64,000 nt of DNA. It comes from Altererythrobacter sp. XM-24bin4 (GTDB lineage Bacteria; Pseudomonadota; Alphaproteobacteria; Sphingomonadales; Sphingomonadaceae). The stretch is taken from the NCBI GenBank assembly GCA_003149575.1, contig QCWG01000001.1:153183-217182 (forward strand), written 5' to 3'. The position numbers and the translations under genes were made by a program. The notes beneath the pieces were generated by a model, which saw only the letters and a list, made by a program, of their open reading frames with translations, was not told the origin of the DNA and did not search any database. Within the stretch, counting starts at the first letter, position 1; every line of letters begins with the position of its first letter. Positions 55,636 through 64,000 of the stretch are shown in pieces.

Positions 55636-56943
55636 ATGACAATGACTTTGGGGGTGACACCGCCGCGCGCCATTAGCCTTGGCGGAGCAGTGCTGATCAA
55701 TGTAAACGCCGCGATTGGTGCAGGGATATTCGCCCTTCCCGCGCTGTTATATGCCGGTGCGGGCAATTTTGCCCCGCTCGCGATTATGGGCTTTGCATTC
55801 GCTTACGCCTGTCTTGCCGGGGTCTTTGCCAAGCTTTCGACCATGTTCGAACAGTCTGGCGGGCCGCAGCTCTATGCAGAGCATGTGTTCGGGCGCTTTG
55901 CCGGCTTTCAGGTCGGATGGTTTGTGGTCTGTGCGAATTTCGCTGGCCGGGCAGCCAATTTCCACGTGCTGGTTGCCTACCTCGCAGCGCTTTTCCCGGT
56001 CTTTGGTGGCGATGTAGCCCGGCTGGTAACTGTCATTGCCCTGATCGCGCTAGCCACATTTATCTCTGTCATCGGAACGTGCCGAGCGATTGGCGCGATG
56101 TGGGTGGGGACAGCACTCAAGCTTGCGCCCATCTTGCTGCTGGCAGGTTATGGCCTCATTGCCAACGGTTTGCCGGGAGCAGTTGCCCTGCCTGACTTCA
56201 GCGAGGGGGAGTCGGTGATCTTGCTGATCGCTTACGCCTTCTCCGGCGTAGGTGTGGCGATGATCTCTGCCGGTGAAACCAAGGCGCCGACCACCACGAT
56301 CTACCGCTCGATCTTCCTCAGCCTCGGCTTTGTTACGGCACTCTACGTGCTGATCCAATTGGCCTACAGCGTGACCGTGATCGAGCAGGACAATCCCGAT
56401 GTGCCGCTGGCGGCGATGGGCGAGGCCTTGTTGGGCCAGACGGGCGTGACCATGATCAGCCTGGCGGCGATATTCTCAATCGCGACCAACCAACTGGCGG
56501 GCTTCGTGGTGATCCCGCGCATCCTGTTCGGCATGGGACGGCGCGGGCTATTGCCGCCGGTTTTCGCGCATGTTTCGTCGCGCTTCCAAACGCCGTCCGT
56601 GGCAATCACTTTCTTCGGCGCAGTGGTGGCGCTGCTTGCCGCGTCGGGCACATTCGCCAGACTTGCGACGATGCTGGTTGCGGCAGAGCAGATTTTTATC
56701 GCCGCATGCATTCTCGCGCTCATCATATTGTGGCGGCGCGGCGAAGGGCGCGTAGCGCAGACGATGGGGCCGCGCTGGCTCGCGATCATCGGTATGGCAA
56801 TTGTGCTGACGATCTGGCTGACCTCGCAAGTGCCGATCAACGCCGCACTGTCGACCGGGCTTCTGGCGGGCGTGGGAACGCTGCTCTATTTCCTCGCAGG
56901 GGCCAATACACGCGAAGGCGAGGCAACGCGTTTTGTGGGTTAG
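55636..56943 (+). CDS. APC family amino-acid permease
   Basis: A 435-residue transporter with about 12 helices of the amino acid-polyamine-organocation (APC) superfamily. The first-helix substrate/Na loop reads LINVNAAIGAGIFALPALLY (the G-A-G-I-F unwound segment), followed by GPQLYAEHVFGRFAGFQVGW and, in helix 6, IAYAFSGVGVAMISAGETKA. SRFQTPSVAI is the usual loop before helix 9. It is a single-gene unit, divergent from the TolB/amidohydrolase gene and converging with the acyl-CoA dehydrogenase gene. It may take up amino acids released by the exported hydrolases. Confidence 0.9.
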   Translation: MTMTLGVTPPRAISLGGAVLINVNAAIGAGIFALPALLYAGAGNFAPLAIMGFAFAYACLAGVFAKLSTMFEQSGGPQLYAEHVFGRFAGFQVGWFVVCANFAGRAANFHVLVAYLAALFPVFGGDVARLVTVIALIALATFISVIGTCRAIGAMWVGTALKLAPILLLAGYGLIANGLPGAVALPDFSEGESVILLIAYAFSGVGVAMISAGETKAPTTTIYRSIFLSLGFVTALYVLIQLAYSVTVIEQDNPDVPLAAMGEALLGQTGVTMISLAAIFSIATNQLAGFVVIPRILFGMGRRGLLPPVFAHVSSRFQTPSVAITFFGAVVALLAASGTFARLATMLVAAEQIFIAACILALIILWRRGEGRVAQTMGPRWLAIIGMAIVLTIWLTSQVPINAALSTGLLAGVGTLLYFLAGANTREGEATRFVG

Positions 56944-56946
56944 CTC

Positions 56947-58233
56947 CTAACCGAACTGGCCGCGTTTCGGGCCCAGATAGCCGAACAAATACGCCGCGAC
57001 CTTGCGCATCTGGATTTCCTCTGCGCCTTCGGTGATGCGATAGCGACGGTGGTGGCGATAAATATGCTCGAACGGCTTATGCCGCGAATAACCGATCCCG
57101 CCATGCACCTGCATCGCGCGGTCCGCCGCCTGGCACACCAGCCGGTTCGCCCAGTAATTGCACATCGAAACCTTGTCAGAGATCGTCTTCTCGATCTCCT
57201 CATGCGGCATATTGTCCATTTCCCACGCGGTCTTGTAGATCAGCAGGCGCAACATTTCGCATTGCGTCGCAAGCTCTACAAGCGGGAACTGGATCGCCTG
57301 ATTCTTCGCCAGCTCCTCCCCGAACGGCTTGCGCTGGCGCGCATACTTGACGCTTTCATTGACGCAGAATTGCGCCGCACCAAGCGAGCTTGCCGCCTGC
57401 CGGATGCGGTTCTGGTGGACGAAGCTCTGCGCCAGCGACAGCCCGCGCCCTTCGACGCCCAGCATCGCACCTTCAGGCACCCACACGTTGTTCACTGAAA
57501 GGCGCGGGTGATCGGTGGGCATGTTGAAGGTCCACATCCACTCTTCGATCTCCAGCCCTTCGGTCGGGTTGGGCACGAGCAGACAGGTGATCCCGCTGGC
57601 ATCGCCATCTTCGCCACTGGTGCGGCAGAACATCGCGCAATGGGTGGCCACATGCATGCCGGTGATCCACATCTTATCGCCATTGATGAGCCAGCCGTCG
57701 ACCCCGTCGCGCGTTTCGCGCACCGCGCGAGTTTCCATATGCGTCGCGTCAGAGCCGTGGTCAGGTTCGGTGAGGCCAAAGGCAACGCGGCGCGTACCTT
57801 CGAACCCGCCCAGGATGAATTCCTGTTTCTGTTCCTCTGTCCCCCACTGTTCGAACATTTCGACGAAGGGGAAATTTCCGACAATGCTGTGCTCGTTCTG
57901 CAGATCGTTGTGCAGCCCCAGTCCGCGCTGCGCAAACCGATCACGGATCACTGCCATCCAGAGGTTGCTGCCATCCTTGCCGCCATATTTCTTCGGCGCG
58001 GTGAAGCGCCAATGCCCCGCCTTGTCCGCGCGTTTTTTCGCTTCCCACAGTAACTCTTCCCATTCTTCACGCGGCAAGCCGCCCGCCTCGAAATCGGTGC
58101 GCGCATATTCGCGCCGGTGGTCGAAGAAGCGGATATTGTCATCCTGCTGTTCAAGCGGAGTGATCTCATCCGCGATGAATTTCTCTAACTGGGCGTAGTA
58201 GTCTTCGAGCCCCTGCGGGATGGTGAAATCCAT
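56947..58233 (-). CDS. Acyl-CoA dehydrogenase family protein (ACAD10/11- or LvaC-like context)
   Basis: A 428-residue acyl-CoA dehydrogenase, longer than the medium-chain type. The signature FGLTEPDHGSDATHMETRA and the active-site segment YRHHRRYRITEGAEEIQMRK with a catalytic glutamate are present; DGWLINGDKMWITGMHVATH lies between. Its position directly after the phosphotransferase gene (three bases) matches the kinase/dehydrogenase pairing of mammalian ACAD10/ACAD11 and of bacterial LvaA/LvaC, which convert 4-hydroxyacyl-CoAs through a phosphorylated intermediate. That assignment rests on context; ordinary fatty-acyl substrates remain possible. Confidence 0.88.
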   Translation of the reverse strand: MDFTIPQGLEDYYAQLEKFIADEITPLEQQDDNIRFFDHRREYARTDFEAGGLPREEWEELLWEAKKRADKAGHWRFTAPKKYGGKDGSNLWMAVIRDRFAQRGLGLHNDLQNEHSIVGNFPFVEMFEQWGTEEQKQEFILGGFEGTRRVAFGLTEPDHGSDATHMETRAVRETRDGVDGWLINGDKMWITGMHVATHCAMFCRTSGEDGDASGITCLLVPNPTEGLEIEEWMWTFNMPTDHPRLSVNNVWVPEGAMLGVEGRGLSLAQSFVHQNRIRQAASSLGAAQFCVNESVKYARQRKPFGEELAKNQAIQFPLVELATQCEMLRLLIYKTAWEMDNMPHEEIEKTISDKVSMCNYWANRLVCQAADRAMQVHGGIGYSRHKPFEHIYRHHRRYRITEGAEEIQMRKVAAYLFGYLGPKRGQFG

Positions 58234-58236
58234 TTC

Positions 58237-59583
58237 CTATTCCTCTCCGGTCCATTTTTTTCGAGCGACAGCGAGTGCGGCGTATTTGGGAACGTCTGCC
58301 GAAACCTTCTCTAGCGCGGCTTCCTTCATTTCGCGCAGCAGGCCGGGACTGGCGAGTGTCTCCGCACCATCCAGTATCGCTTGCGCCAGGTCAGGCTCTG
58401 TTACACGCGGCGCAATATCGTCTTCCCGCGTGATCATGCCTAGCGCATTGCGCGCAACCGCCAGCTGGAAGCGGTTGTGTCCTTGCATGAGCGGCTTGAG
58501 GGTTTCGAGCCATTCGGAAACCGCAGCGGCAATCTCTCCGTTTGTTGCTTCACCGTGGTTTTCATCAGGCTCGATCAGTGGTTCCGCTGGCAGTGCCCGC
58601 TCTTCTTCGGGCGCATCCTTCTCCAGCAGCATCAGCAGGTCCAATTCCTGCTCGCTGGTACGGCGCGAGATCACCACGCGCTCGAGCATCCGGTCCGATC
58701 CATCGCGCCACACCTTCGCGCATTTGAGGCAACCCATCGCCCACCACACCGTGCGGTGGATCAGCCAGTAACGGAAACGCTCGCGATCAACTGTGCGGCC
58801 TGATTCCGCCTCATACGCGGCGAAATAATCCTCCAGCGAGCCCAGCCCCAGCGCGGGCCGGTCATATCGCGCAAAGCGCCACACCGCCATGCAACCGAAC
58901 GCCAGGTCTTCGTGCGGGTCGCCGAAATGCGCCAACTCCCAGTCGAGCACGCCCGTTAGATGCCCGTCTGCGGCGAGCACATTACCCATGCGATAATCGC
59001 CATGATTGAGCACTGGCGCGCAAGGATCGGGGCAATTGTCCTCCATCCATTTGAGGCCGAGCGCGATGATCGGGCGATCGCCGCCTGCTTCCTCAAACTG
59101 CGCGCGCAAGTCCGCAATTGCCGCGCGATAGTCCATCACCGGCACATCTCTGGGCAAGTCTTCGCGCTTGAGCAAATGGATGCGGGCAAGATCGCGCGCG
59201 GCCTCGCGCAGGATCGTGTCCGCGCCCTCCATCGCGAGGATTTCCCTCGGGTTCGGCGTTCCGGGCAGCGCGCGCATGATGAAGCCGCTTCCGATACCGT
59301 CATCGGGCTCAAGCACGGTCAGCACTTCCGGCGCGGTAACCCCAGCCTTGCGCGCGGATTCGATGATTGCGGCCTCGGTCGCATGACCGAACGGGCGACC
59401 TTCCATAAAGGCGAGGCTAGGTGCGCGGCGCAGCACGAAGCCGTCTCCGCCACTGGAAAACCGCCAGCTTTCCATCGTCGCGCCGCCGGTGAGCCGCGTC
59501 AGGCCTTCAGGTACAGAAAGGCCAACCCGCGCACATGCACGGGCCAGCCCTTCATTCAGTTCTTCTGCAGTAACGTCACCCAC
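58237..59583 (-). CDS. Phosphotransferase (APH/ACAD10-like kinase) fused to a DUF6285/LvaB-like domain
   Basis: A 448-residue protein with two parts. Residues 1 to about 335 are an aminoglycoside-phosphotransferase-like kinase: the nucleotide-binding LTGGATMESWRFSSGG, the catalytic loop VLNHGDYRMGNVL, and the metal motif GVLDWELAHFGDPHEDLAF. From about residue 350 a helical domain reads AAAVSEWLETLKPLMQGHNR, FQLAVARNALGMITRE and LREMKEAALEKVSADVPKYA, matching my recollection of DUF6285, the family of the small LvaB partner of LvaA. Normally these are separate adjacent genes. The gene directly precedes the acyl-CoA dehydrogenase gene. Function in 4-hydroxyacyl-CoA phosphorylation is inferred. 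Confidence 0.8.
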   Translation of the reverse strand: MGDVTAEELNEGLARACARVGLSVPEGLTRLTGGATMESWRFSSGGDGFVLRRAPSLAFMEGRPFGHATEAAIIESARKAGVTAPEVLTVLEPDDGIGSGFIMRALPGTPNPREILAMEGADTILREAARDLARIHLLKREDLPRDVPVMDYRAAIADLRAQFEEAGGDRPIIALGLKWMEDNCPDPCAPVLNHGDYRMGNVLAADGHLTGVLDWELAHFGDPHEDLAFGCMAVWRFARYDRPALGLGSLEDYFAAYEAESGRTVDRERFRYWLIHRTVWWAMGCLKCAKVWRDGSDRMLERVVISRRTSEQELDLLMLLEKDAPEEERALPAEPLIEPDENHGEATNGEIAAAVSEWLETLKPLMQGHNRFQLAVARNALGMITREDDIAPRVTEPDLAQAILDGAETLASPGLLREMKEAALEKVSADVPKYAALAVARKKWTGEE

Positions 59584-59599
59584 AGATCAGGCCCAAAGA

Positions 59600-61027
59600 T
59601 CAAGCCACGACGGCGTCTTTCTTGACCGTGATAACCTGCGGATAGGTGAACTCTTTCAAGCCCTCCTGCCCGTATTCCGCGCCAAAGCCCGATTGCTTGT
59701 GTCCGCCGAACGGCGCGAAGGGCGAGAGGTGCAGATATTCGTTGATCCAAACTATGCCGGTCTCGAGCTGCTCTGCGATCTCGACACCCTTTTCAGGGTT
59801 GCCGGTCCACACAGCGCCGGCAAGGCCATATTCGGAATTGTTGGCACGCGCGATCACCTCTTCCTCGGAAGAGAATTTCATCAGCGGCATAACCGGCCCG
59901 AACTGTTCCTCTGCAACGATCCGCGCATCTTCCGGCGGATTGTCCATGATCGTGATCGGCACGTAGTAGCCTGTGCCCGATGGATCGGCATCACCGCCAA
60001 TCAGGAAGTTATAGCCATTATCCTTGGCGTCCTGGATCAGCTCGAGCACACGCTCATACTGCTTCTTGTTCTGGATCGGGCCGACACCGGTACCTTGCTG
60101 CGCGCCATCGCCCACAACCACGGTCTTGGCATATTCGACCAGCGCGGCGGCCAGTTCATCATAGATATCCTCGTGGATATAGATGCGCTTTGCGGCAACG
60201 CAGATCTGGCCTGCGTTGGAGAAGCTGGACCAGAACAATTGCTCCGCCACCTTCTTCGGATCGGCATCAGGCAGGACGATTGACGCGTCATTACCGCCCA
60301 GTTCCAGCGTGATGCGCTTCAGATCTTTCGACGCGCCCTCCATGATCTTCTTGCCGGTCGCGGTCGAGCCGGTGAAGGTGATCTTGTCAATATCAGGATG
60401 CGATGTAATCAACGGGCCAAGCGAATCTTCGCCAGTGATAATGTTGACCACGCCAGCAGGAACCACGTCCTTGATCAGCTCTGCCAGACGCAGCGTGGTG
60501 AGCGGCGTGAACGGCGAAGGCTTGAGCACAATGGTGCAACCAGACAGCATTGCCGGCGCGATTTTCTGCATCGCCATCATGACCGGGAAATTCCACGGCA
60601 CAATGCCGCCGACCACGCCCACGGGGACGCGGCGCGTGCGGCTGAGGCGCTGATCGGAATCTTCGTTGATCACATCGTCCAGCTGAAGCGTAGCCTGGCT
60701 GCCAGCCATATAGGCCGCGCCCATGATCTCGCCCTTGGCTTGCTCATGCGGCTTGCCCTGCTCAGCGGTAAGCAAACGGTAGAGCTCTTCGTGATTTTCC
60801 TGGATGACTTTCGCCACGGCCTGAATCGTCGCGCGGCGCTCTTCTATCGGGGTCTTGGACCAGGTCTTGAATGCTGCGCGCGCTGCCGCGACTGCTTGGT
60901 CCAGCTCGGCCGCACCGCAAGATGGCACCTGACCGATCACTTCTTCCGTCGCGGGATTGACGACGTCGCACCATTCGCCAGTGTCGATCGTCTGTCCGTT
61001 GATCAGGTTTTTATATTGGGTCGCCAT
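59600..61027 (-). CDS. NAD(P)-dependent aldehyde dehydrogenase
   Basis: A 475-residue ALDH-superfamily enzyme. VGGIVPWNFPVMMAMQKIAP, the cofactor loop KITFTGSTATGKKIMEGA, the general base in TLELGGNDASIVL, and the catalytic cysteine in NAGQICVAAKRIYIHE are all present, ending with GHKQSGFGAEYGQEGLKEFT. ATG at 61027 has GAGAGAGG upstream; the open frame continues 45 codons further but without support. It is 16 bases upstream of the kinase gene on the same strand, so it probably belongs to the same operon. Substrate unknown. Confidence 0.93.
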   Translation of the reverse strand: MATQYKNLINGQTIDTGEWCDVVNPATEEVIGQVPSCGAAELDQAVAAARAAFKTWSKTPIEERRATIQAVAKVIQENHEELYRLLTAEQGKPHEQAKGEIMGAAYMAGSQATLQLDDVINEDSDQRLSRTRRVPVGVVGGIVPWNFPVMMAMQKIAPAMLSGCTIVLKPSPFTPLTTLRLAELIKDVVPAGVVNIITGEDSLGPLITSHPDIDKITFTGSTATGKKIMEGASKDLKRITLELGGNDASIVLPDADPKKVAEQLFWSSFSNAGQICVAAKRIYIHEDIYDELAAALVEYAKTVVVGDGAQQGTGVGPIQNKKQYERVLELIQDAKDNGYNFLIGGDADPSGTGYYVPITIMDNPPEDARIVAEEQFGPVMPLMKFSSEEEVIARANNSEYGLAGAVWTGNPEKGVEIAEQLETGIVWINEYLHLSPFAPFGGHKQSGFGAEYGQEGLKEFTYPQVITVKKDAVVA

Positions 61028-61214
61028 GATAGGCCTCTCTCCAGTCTGATTTGAAAACTCTCGAGCCGCCAAGATGGGGCGCAACGGTCCCAAGGGCAAT
61101 CGAATTCTGCGAGAATATAGAACGAGAGTTGGCGTCGCGCGCCTATCGATTGCGCTATGCAACTGAATGTCGCAGAGAAGCTATCACACAGTGGAGCAAG
61201 AGAGGAATTTTTCG

Positions 61215-61907
61215 ATGGCCGATCTCGTCCTTTACGGCAGCCCCGTTTCACCCTTTGTCCGCAAGGCCGCAGCGTTTTGCATAGAGAAGGGCGTCGATTT
61301 CGAACTCGAATCGGTGAATGTGTTCGATCCGCCGGACTGGTTCCACGAGATTTCGCCTATGAAGCGCATCCCGGTGCTGCGCGACCGCTCTATCGCTGAA
61401 GAGGGCATCCCTGGCACGATCGCCGATAGCTCCGCAATCTGCGGCTATATCGAGAAAAAGCATCCGGACGTTCCGATGTACCCGGCTGAGCCTTATGCCT
61501 ATGGCCGCGCACTATGGATAGAAGAGTATGCCGACAGCCATTTGGCTGCAACCGGTGGATTGGGCATTTTTCGCGCGATTGCCTTTGCCGCAATGAACGG
61601 GAAAGAGCCTGACCTCGACACAGCGCGCGCAACCTGGGCGGAAAAGATGCCGCCCATCCTGGCCTATCTTGACGGCGCATTGGGCGATGGTGAGTTCCAT
61701 GCCGGAGACGCACTATCGATCGCGGACATCACAGTTACGACCTGTTTGATGCAGATCGACCTTGCTGCCAATGCCCCGCTCGATAGCTATCCCGCGCTGG
61801 CAGCGCATCAGAAGCGCATGCGCGCGCGCGAGTCGATTGCCCGTCCTTTCGCAAAGGCTGAAGCTTTCATCCGGAAAGCGGTGCCTAAACCCTTTGATAT
61901 CGCCTGA
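61215..61907 (+). CDS. Glutathione S-transferase family protein
   Basis: A 230-residue GST. The N-terminal thioredoxin-fold domain has LVLYGSPVSPFVRKAAAFCI (active-site Ser/Tyr region), ISPMKRIPVLRD with the cis-proline, and IADSSAICGYIEKKHPDV for glutathione binding. The C-terminal helical domain has GDALSIADITVTTCL, the N-capping motif. ATG at 61215 follows AGAGGAATTT. It is divergent from the aldehyde dehydrogenase gene. Probable role: conjugation or peroxide detoxification; class cannot be fixed by eye. Confidence 0.92.
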   Translation: MADLVLYGSPVSPFVRKAAAFCIEKGVDFELESVNVFDPPDWFHEISPMKRIPVLRDRSIAEEGIPGTIADSSAICGYIEKKHPDVPMYPAEPYAYGRALWIEEYADSHLAATGGLGIFRAIAFAAMNGKEPDLDTARATWAEKMPPILAYLDGALGDGEFHAGDALSIADITVTTCLMQIDLAANAPLDSYPALAAHQKRMRARESIARPFAKAEAFIRKAVPKPFDIA

Positions 61908-61988
61908 GAGGCGTTTGCTAACTTTATCTTTGCCTTCGCGCGGCATAGCGCCTTAAACCATATGCCAAGGCGTGCAGGGGGAGACTAA

Positions 61989-62861
61989 ATGACCAGCCCG
62001 TGGACAATCGGGATCATCGGCGGATCGGGGCTTTATGCCATCGAAGGGCTTGAAGACGCGCAGTGGATCGCGATCGAAAGCCCGTGGGGCAAGCCGTCTG
62101 ACGAAGTGCTATGCGGGCGCATCGGGGATGTGCGCGTGCGGTTCCTTCCGCGCCACGGCCGTGGCCATCCGATCGGCCCGGACGAGCTCAATTCGCGCGC
62201 CAATATTGACGTGTTGAAGCGTGCTGGCTGCACCGATATTCTCGCGATTTCAGCGGTAGGGTCACTGCGCGAGGAAATCGAACCCGGCCGCTTTGCGATT
62301 GTCGAACAATTCATTGACCGCTCCAACCGCAAGCCGAACAGCTTTTTCGGTAGCGGTCTGGTGGCGCATGTCTCGATGGCCGATCCGGTCTGTCCGCGCT
62401 TGTCCGAAATGGCAGCAGCAGCCGTAAATGGGGCCAAGGGCAAACTTGCGACCGGTGCGACCTATCTGGCAATGGAAGGACCGCAATTCTCCACCCGAGC
62501 GGAAAGCCGGATGTACCGCGAATGGGGTGCTGATGTGATCGGCATGACCGCCATGCCTGAGGCCAAGCTCGCGCGTGAAGCCGAACTGCCTTACGCGTTG
62601 ATCGGCATGGTGACAGACTATGATTGCTGGCGCGACGGCGAAGCAGTGGATGTTGGTCAGGTTGTCGCGCAAATGCAGATCAACAGCCAGATCGCGCGTG
62701 ATGCAGTTGTGCGTTTCATCAATGCATTGCCAGAGGGCCGTCAGTCATCTCCGATCGATTATGCATTGGAAGATGCCGTGATTACTGCCCCCGACCAACA
62801 TGATGCGAACCTGATCGCAAAGCTGGATGCGGTAGCCGGTCGTTTGCTTAGCCAGAGCTGA
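61989..62861 (+). CDS. mtnP: S-methyl-5'-thioadenosine phosphorylase
   Basis: MtnP splits 5'-methylthioadenosine, a by-product of polyamine and homoserine-lactone synthesis, into adenine and methylthioribose-1-phosphate. The 290-residue protein has TIGIIGGSGLYAIEGLE, FLPRHGRGHPIGPDELNSRA, ISAVGSLREEI, YLAMEGPQFSTRAESRMY and MTAMPEAKLAREAELPYALI, typical of MTAP. GGGGGAGACTAA precedes the ATG. The remaining methionine-salvage genes are not adjacent. Confidence 0.96.
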   Translation: MTSPWTIGIIGGSGLYAIEGLEDAQWIAIESPWGKPSDEVLCGRIGDVRVRFLPRHGRGHPIGPDELNSRANIDVLKRAGCTDILAISAVGSLREEIEPGRFAIVEQFIDRSNRKPNSFFGSGLVAHVSMADPVCPRLSEMAAAAVNGAKGKLATGATYLAMEGPQFSTRAESRMYREWGADVIGMTAMPEAKLAREAELPYALIGMVTDYDCWRDGEAVDVGQVVAQMQINSQIARDAVVRFINALPEGRQSSPIDYALEDAVITAPDQHDANLIAKLDAVAGRLLSQS

Positions 62862-62959
62862 ACTTCGACAGCGTAACACCTCATTGCAATAGCCAGTGGT
62901 CATCACCAAGCGGGTAGCGCATAGGTGCTGGGCACCTGACCTGGATTGAGAGACACCAA

Positions 62960-63937
62960 ATGAATTTTATCAGCGCACGGATCACACAGCTGGGCGGTCC
63001 CGAAGCGATCGAATGGGTCGAGGGCGACGTGCCTTCTCCTGGCCCCGGTGAAGTCCTGATCGAACATACAGCGATAGGTCTCAATTTCATTGATACCTAT
63101 CATCGCGGCGGGCTGTATCCGATTGAACTGCCCAGCGGTCTGGGGCTTGAAGCGGCCGGACGCATCATCGCGATCGGCGAAGGCGTGAGCGGCTATCACG
63201 AGGGAGATCGCGTTGCCTATATGGGGCCGGGGCTTGGTGCTTATGCCACGCACCGCGTGATGCCCGCCGATGCGATGTTCAAACTTCCTGATGACGTATC
63301 TGACGACATCGCCGCAGCAGTCATCCTGAAAGCCGCGACCACAGAGGGGCTTGTCGAGCGATGTGCCGATGTAAAGCCGGGTGACACAATACTTGTGCAT
63401 GCAGCGGCGGGCGGTGTGGGCCTGATCATGGTGCAATGGCTCAAGGCCAAGGGGGTGCGCGTAATCGGCACAGTGTCTTCGGACACCAAAGAGAAGCTTG
63501 CCCGCAATGCCGGCTGTGACCTTGTGATCCGCTATGACCAGGTGGAAATCGCTCCGCTGGTGCGCGAATTCACCCATGGTGCAGGCGTGCCTGTGGTATT
63601 TGACGGAGTGGGCAAAGATACCTTTGAAGCCTCGCTCGATAGCATGAGCCCGCGCGGCTTGCTTGTCAGCTTTGGCAACGCTTCTGGCCCGGTAGACGGA
63701 GTGAACCTTGGCATATTGGCGCAGAAGGGGTCATTGTTCGTCACGCGCCCGACTTTGATGCATTACTACATGACGCCGGAAGATCGAAGCGCGGGAATCG
63801 CGCGCGTTTGGGACATGTTGGGCAGCGGGAAGGTCAAAGTCACAATAGGCCAGACTTACGCGCTGAGGGATGCGGCCCAAGCGCATATCGATCTGGAAGC
63901 GCGCCGAACCACAGGCTCGACCATTCTCAAGCCTTAA
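62960..63937 (+). CDS. NADPH:quinone oxidoreductase (zeta-crystallin type)
   Basis: A 325-residue zinc-free medium-chain reductase of the quinone oxidoreductase family. LNFIDTYHRGGLYPIELPSG is diagnostic near the N-terminus, followed by ILVHAAAGGVGLIMVQWLKA for NADPH binding and VPVVFDGVGKDTFEASLDSM. The end FVTRPTLMHYYMTPED matches Qor proteins, which reduce quinones by one electron or reduce activated alkenes. It starts 98 bases after mtnP on the same strand, possibly with its own promoter. Confidence 0.93.
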   Translation: MNFISARITQLGGPEAIEWVEGDVPSPGPGEVLIEHTAIGLNFIDTYHRGGLYPIELPSGLGLEAAGRIIAIGEGVSGYHEGDRVAYMGPGLGAYATHRVMPADAMFKLPDDVSDDIAAAVILKAATTEGLVERCADVKPGDTILVHAAAGGVGLIMVQWLKAKGVRVIGTVSSDTKEKLARNAGCDLVIRYDQVEIAPLVREFTHGAGVPVVFDGVGKDTFEASLDSMSPRGLLVSFGNASGPVDGVNLGILAQKGSLFVTRPTLMHYYMTPEDRSAGIARVWDMLGSGKVKVTIGQTYALRDAAQAHIDLEARRTTGSTILKP

Positions 63938-64000
63938 TCGCTCAGATGTTTTGACCAGTCACCGAAGCGTGGTTGGAACTCGTCGGCGCGGATCGATTGC
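63934..64000 (-). CDS. Possible C-terminal end of a convergent gene (cut by window edge)
   Basis: Read from the right edge on the minus strand, one frame gives QSIRADEFQPRFGDWSKHLS followed by D and a stop, with no rare codons and a protein-like composition. Its stop would overlap the quinone oxidoreductase stop. The length is too short for a family call. Confidence 0.35.
   Translation of the reverse strand, partial: QSIRADEFQPRFGDWSKHLSD

Overview
This window is ordinary, gene-dense chromosome from a pigmented alphaproteobacterium, most likely an Erythrobacteraceae member (Erythrobacter/Altererythrobacter type, order Sphingomonadales). The signs are a crtY-crtI-crtB carotenoid cluster, a methionine synthase split into two genes, a two-subunit glycine decarboxylase, TolB-propeller/amidohydrolase and S9 peptidase genes, DUF3604, and high GC with short intergenic gaps. 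No insertion sequence, prophage, integrase, CRISPR array or rRNA was seen. The family calls come from reading motifs by eye; no database search was possible.

Layout. 1-3.5 kb: the 3' end of a photolyase/cryptochrome gene and small housekeeping genes (GFA, HPF/RaiA, a short DsbB-like protein, YaiI/YqxD, a lipocalin lipoprotein). 3.6-5.6 kb: thiC on the minus strand behind a TPP riboswitch. 5.75-6.15 kb: a cytochrome P450 fragment followed by a terminator-like hairpin. 6.2-14.1 kb: a flavoprotein pair (nitronate-monooxygenase type and flavin monooxygenase), then three exported hydrolases (DUF3604, amidohydrolase, S9 peptidase). 14.4-22.4 kb: crtY-crtI-LOG-crtB, then both subunits of a biotin-dependent acyl-CoA carboxylase, with two copies of a palindromic repeat. 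22.5-26.8 kb: a Bcr/CflA exporter, DinB, 6-phosphogluconolactonase, a Nudix gene broken by one stop codon, and a membrane protein. 26.8-29.6 kb: SDR, zinc alcohol dehydrogenase, enoyl-CoA hydratase and tRNA-Gly(CCC). 29.7-35.5 kb: a set of genes covering isobutyryl-CoA to propionyl-CoA (valine catabolism). 35.5-38.4 kb: an Nmad3 protein, a nucleotidyltransferase and a flippase. 38.4-43.2 kb: the glycine cleavage operon gcvT-gcvH-gcvPA-gcvPB behind a tandem glycine riboswitch. 43.3-51 kb: a serine hydrolase, then an ArsR-methyltransferase regulator, metF, split metH and a TauE/SafE transporter read as one minus-strand unit. 51-56.9 kb: alanine dehydrogenase, a large TolB-propeller/amidohydrolase protein, and an amino-acid permease. 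56.9-61 kb: an acyl-CoA dehydrogenase, an ACAD10/11-like phosphotransferase fused to a DUF6285/LvaB-like domain, and an aldehyde dehydrogenase. 61.2-64 kb: GST, MTA phosphorylase, quinone oxidoreductase and the edge of another gene.

How the genes fit together. One-carbon and sulfur metabolism is concentrated here: the glycine cleavage system feeds methylene-THF to MetF, and methyl-THF goes to the split MetH; MTA phosphorylase salvages methylthioadenosine. Valine catabolism ends in propionyl-CoA, which the acyl-CoA carboxylase at 18.9-22.4 kb could carboxylate. The kinase plus acyl-CoA dehydrogenase pair resembles the LvaA/LvaB/LvaC module that handles 4-hydroxyacyl-CoAs.

The most interesting items are: the kinase-DUF6285 fusion; the perfect 24-bp palindrome next to crtB and its decayed relative 4.5 kb away; the in-frame stop replacing a catalytic glutamate of a Nudix box; the LOG gene inside the carotenoid operon; the ArsR-methyltransferase fusion with a perfect operator-like palindrome at its own start; the stand-alone Nmad3 gene; and the P450 remnant. 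I did not find a clearly new multi-gene system.
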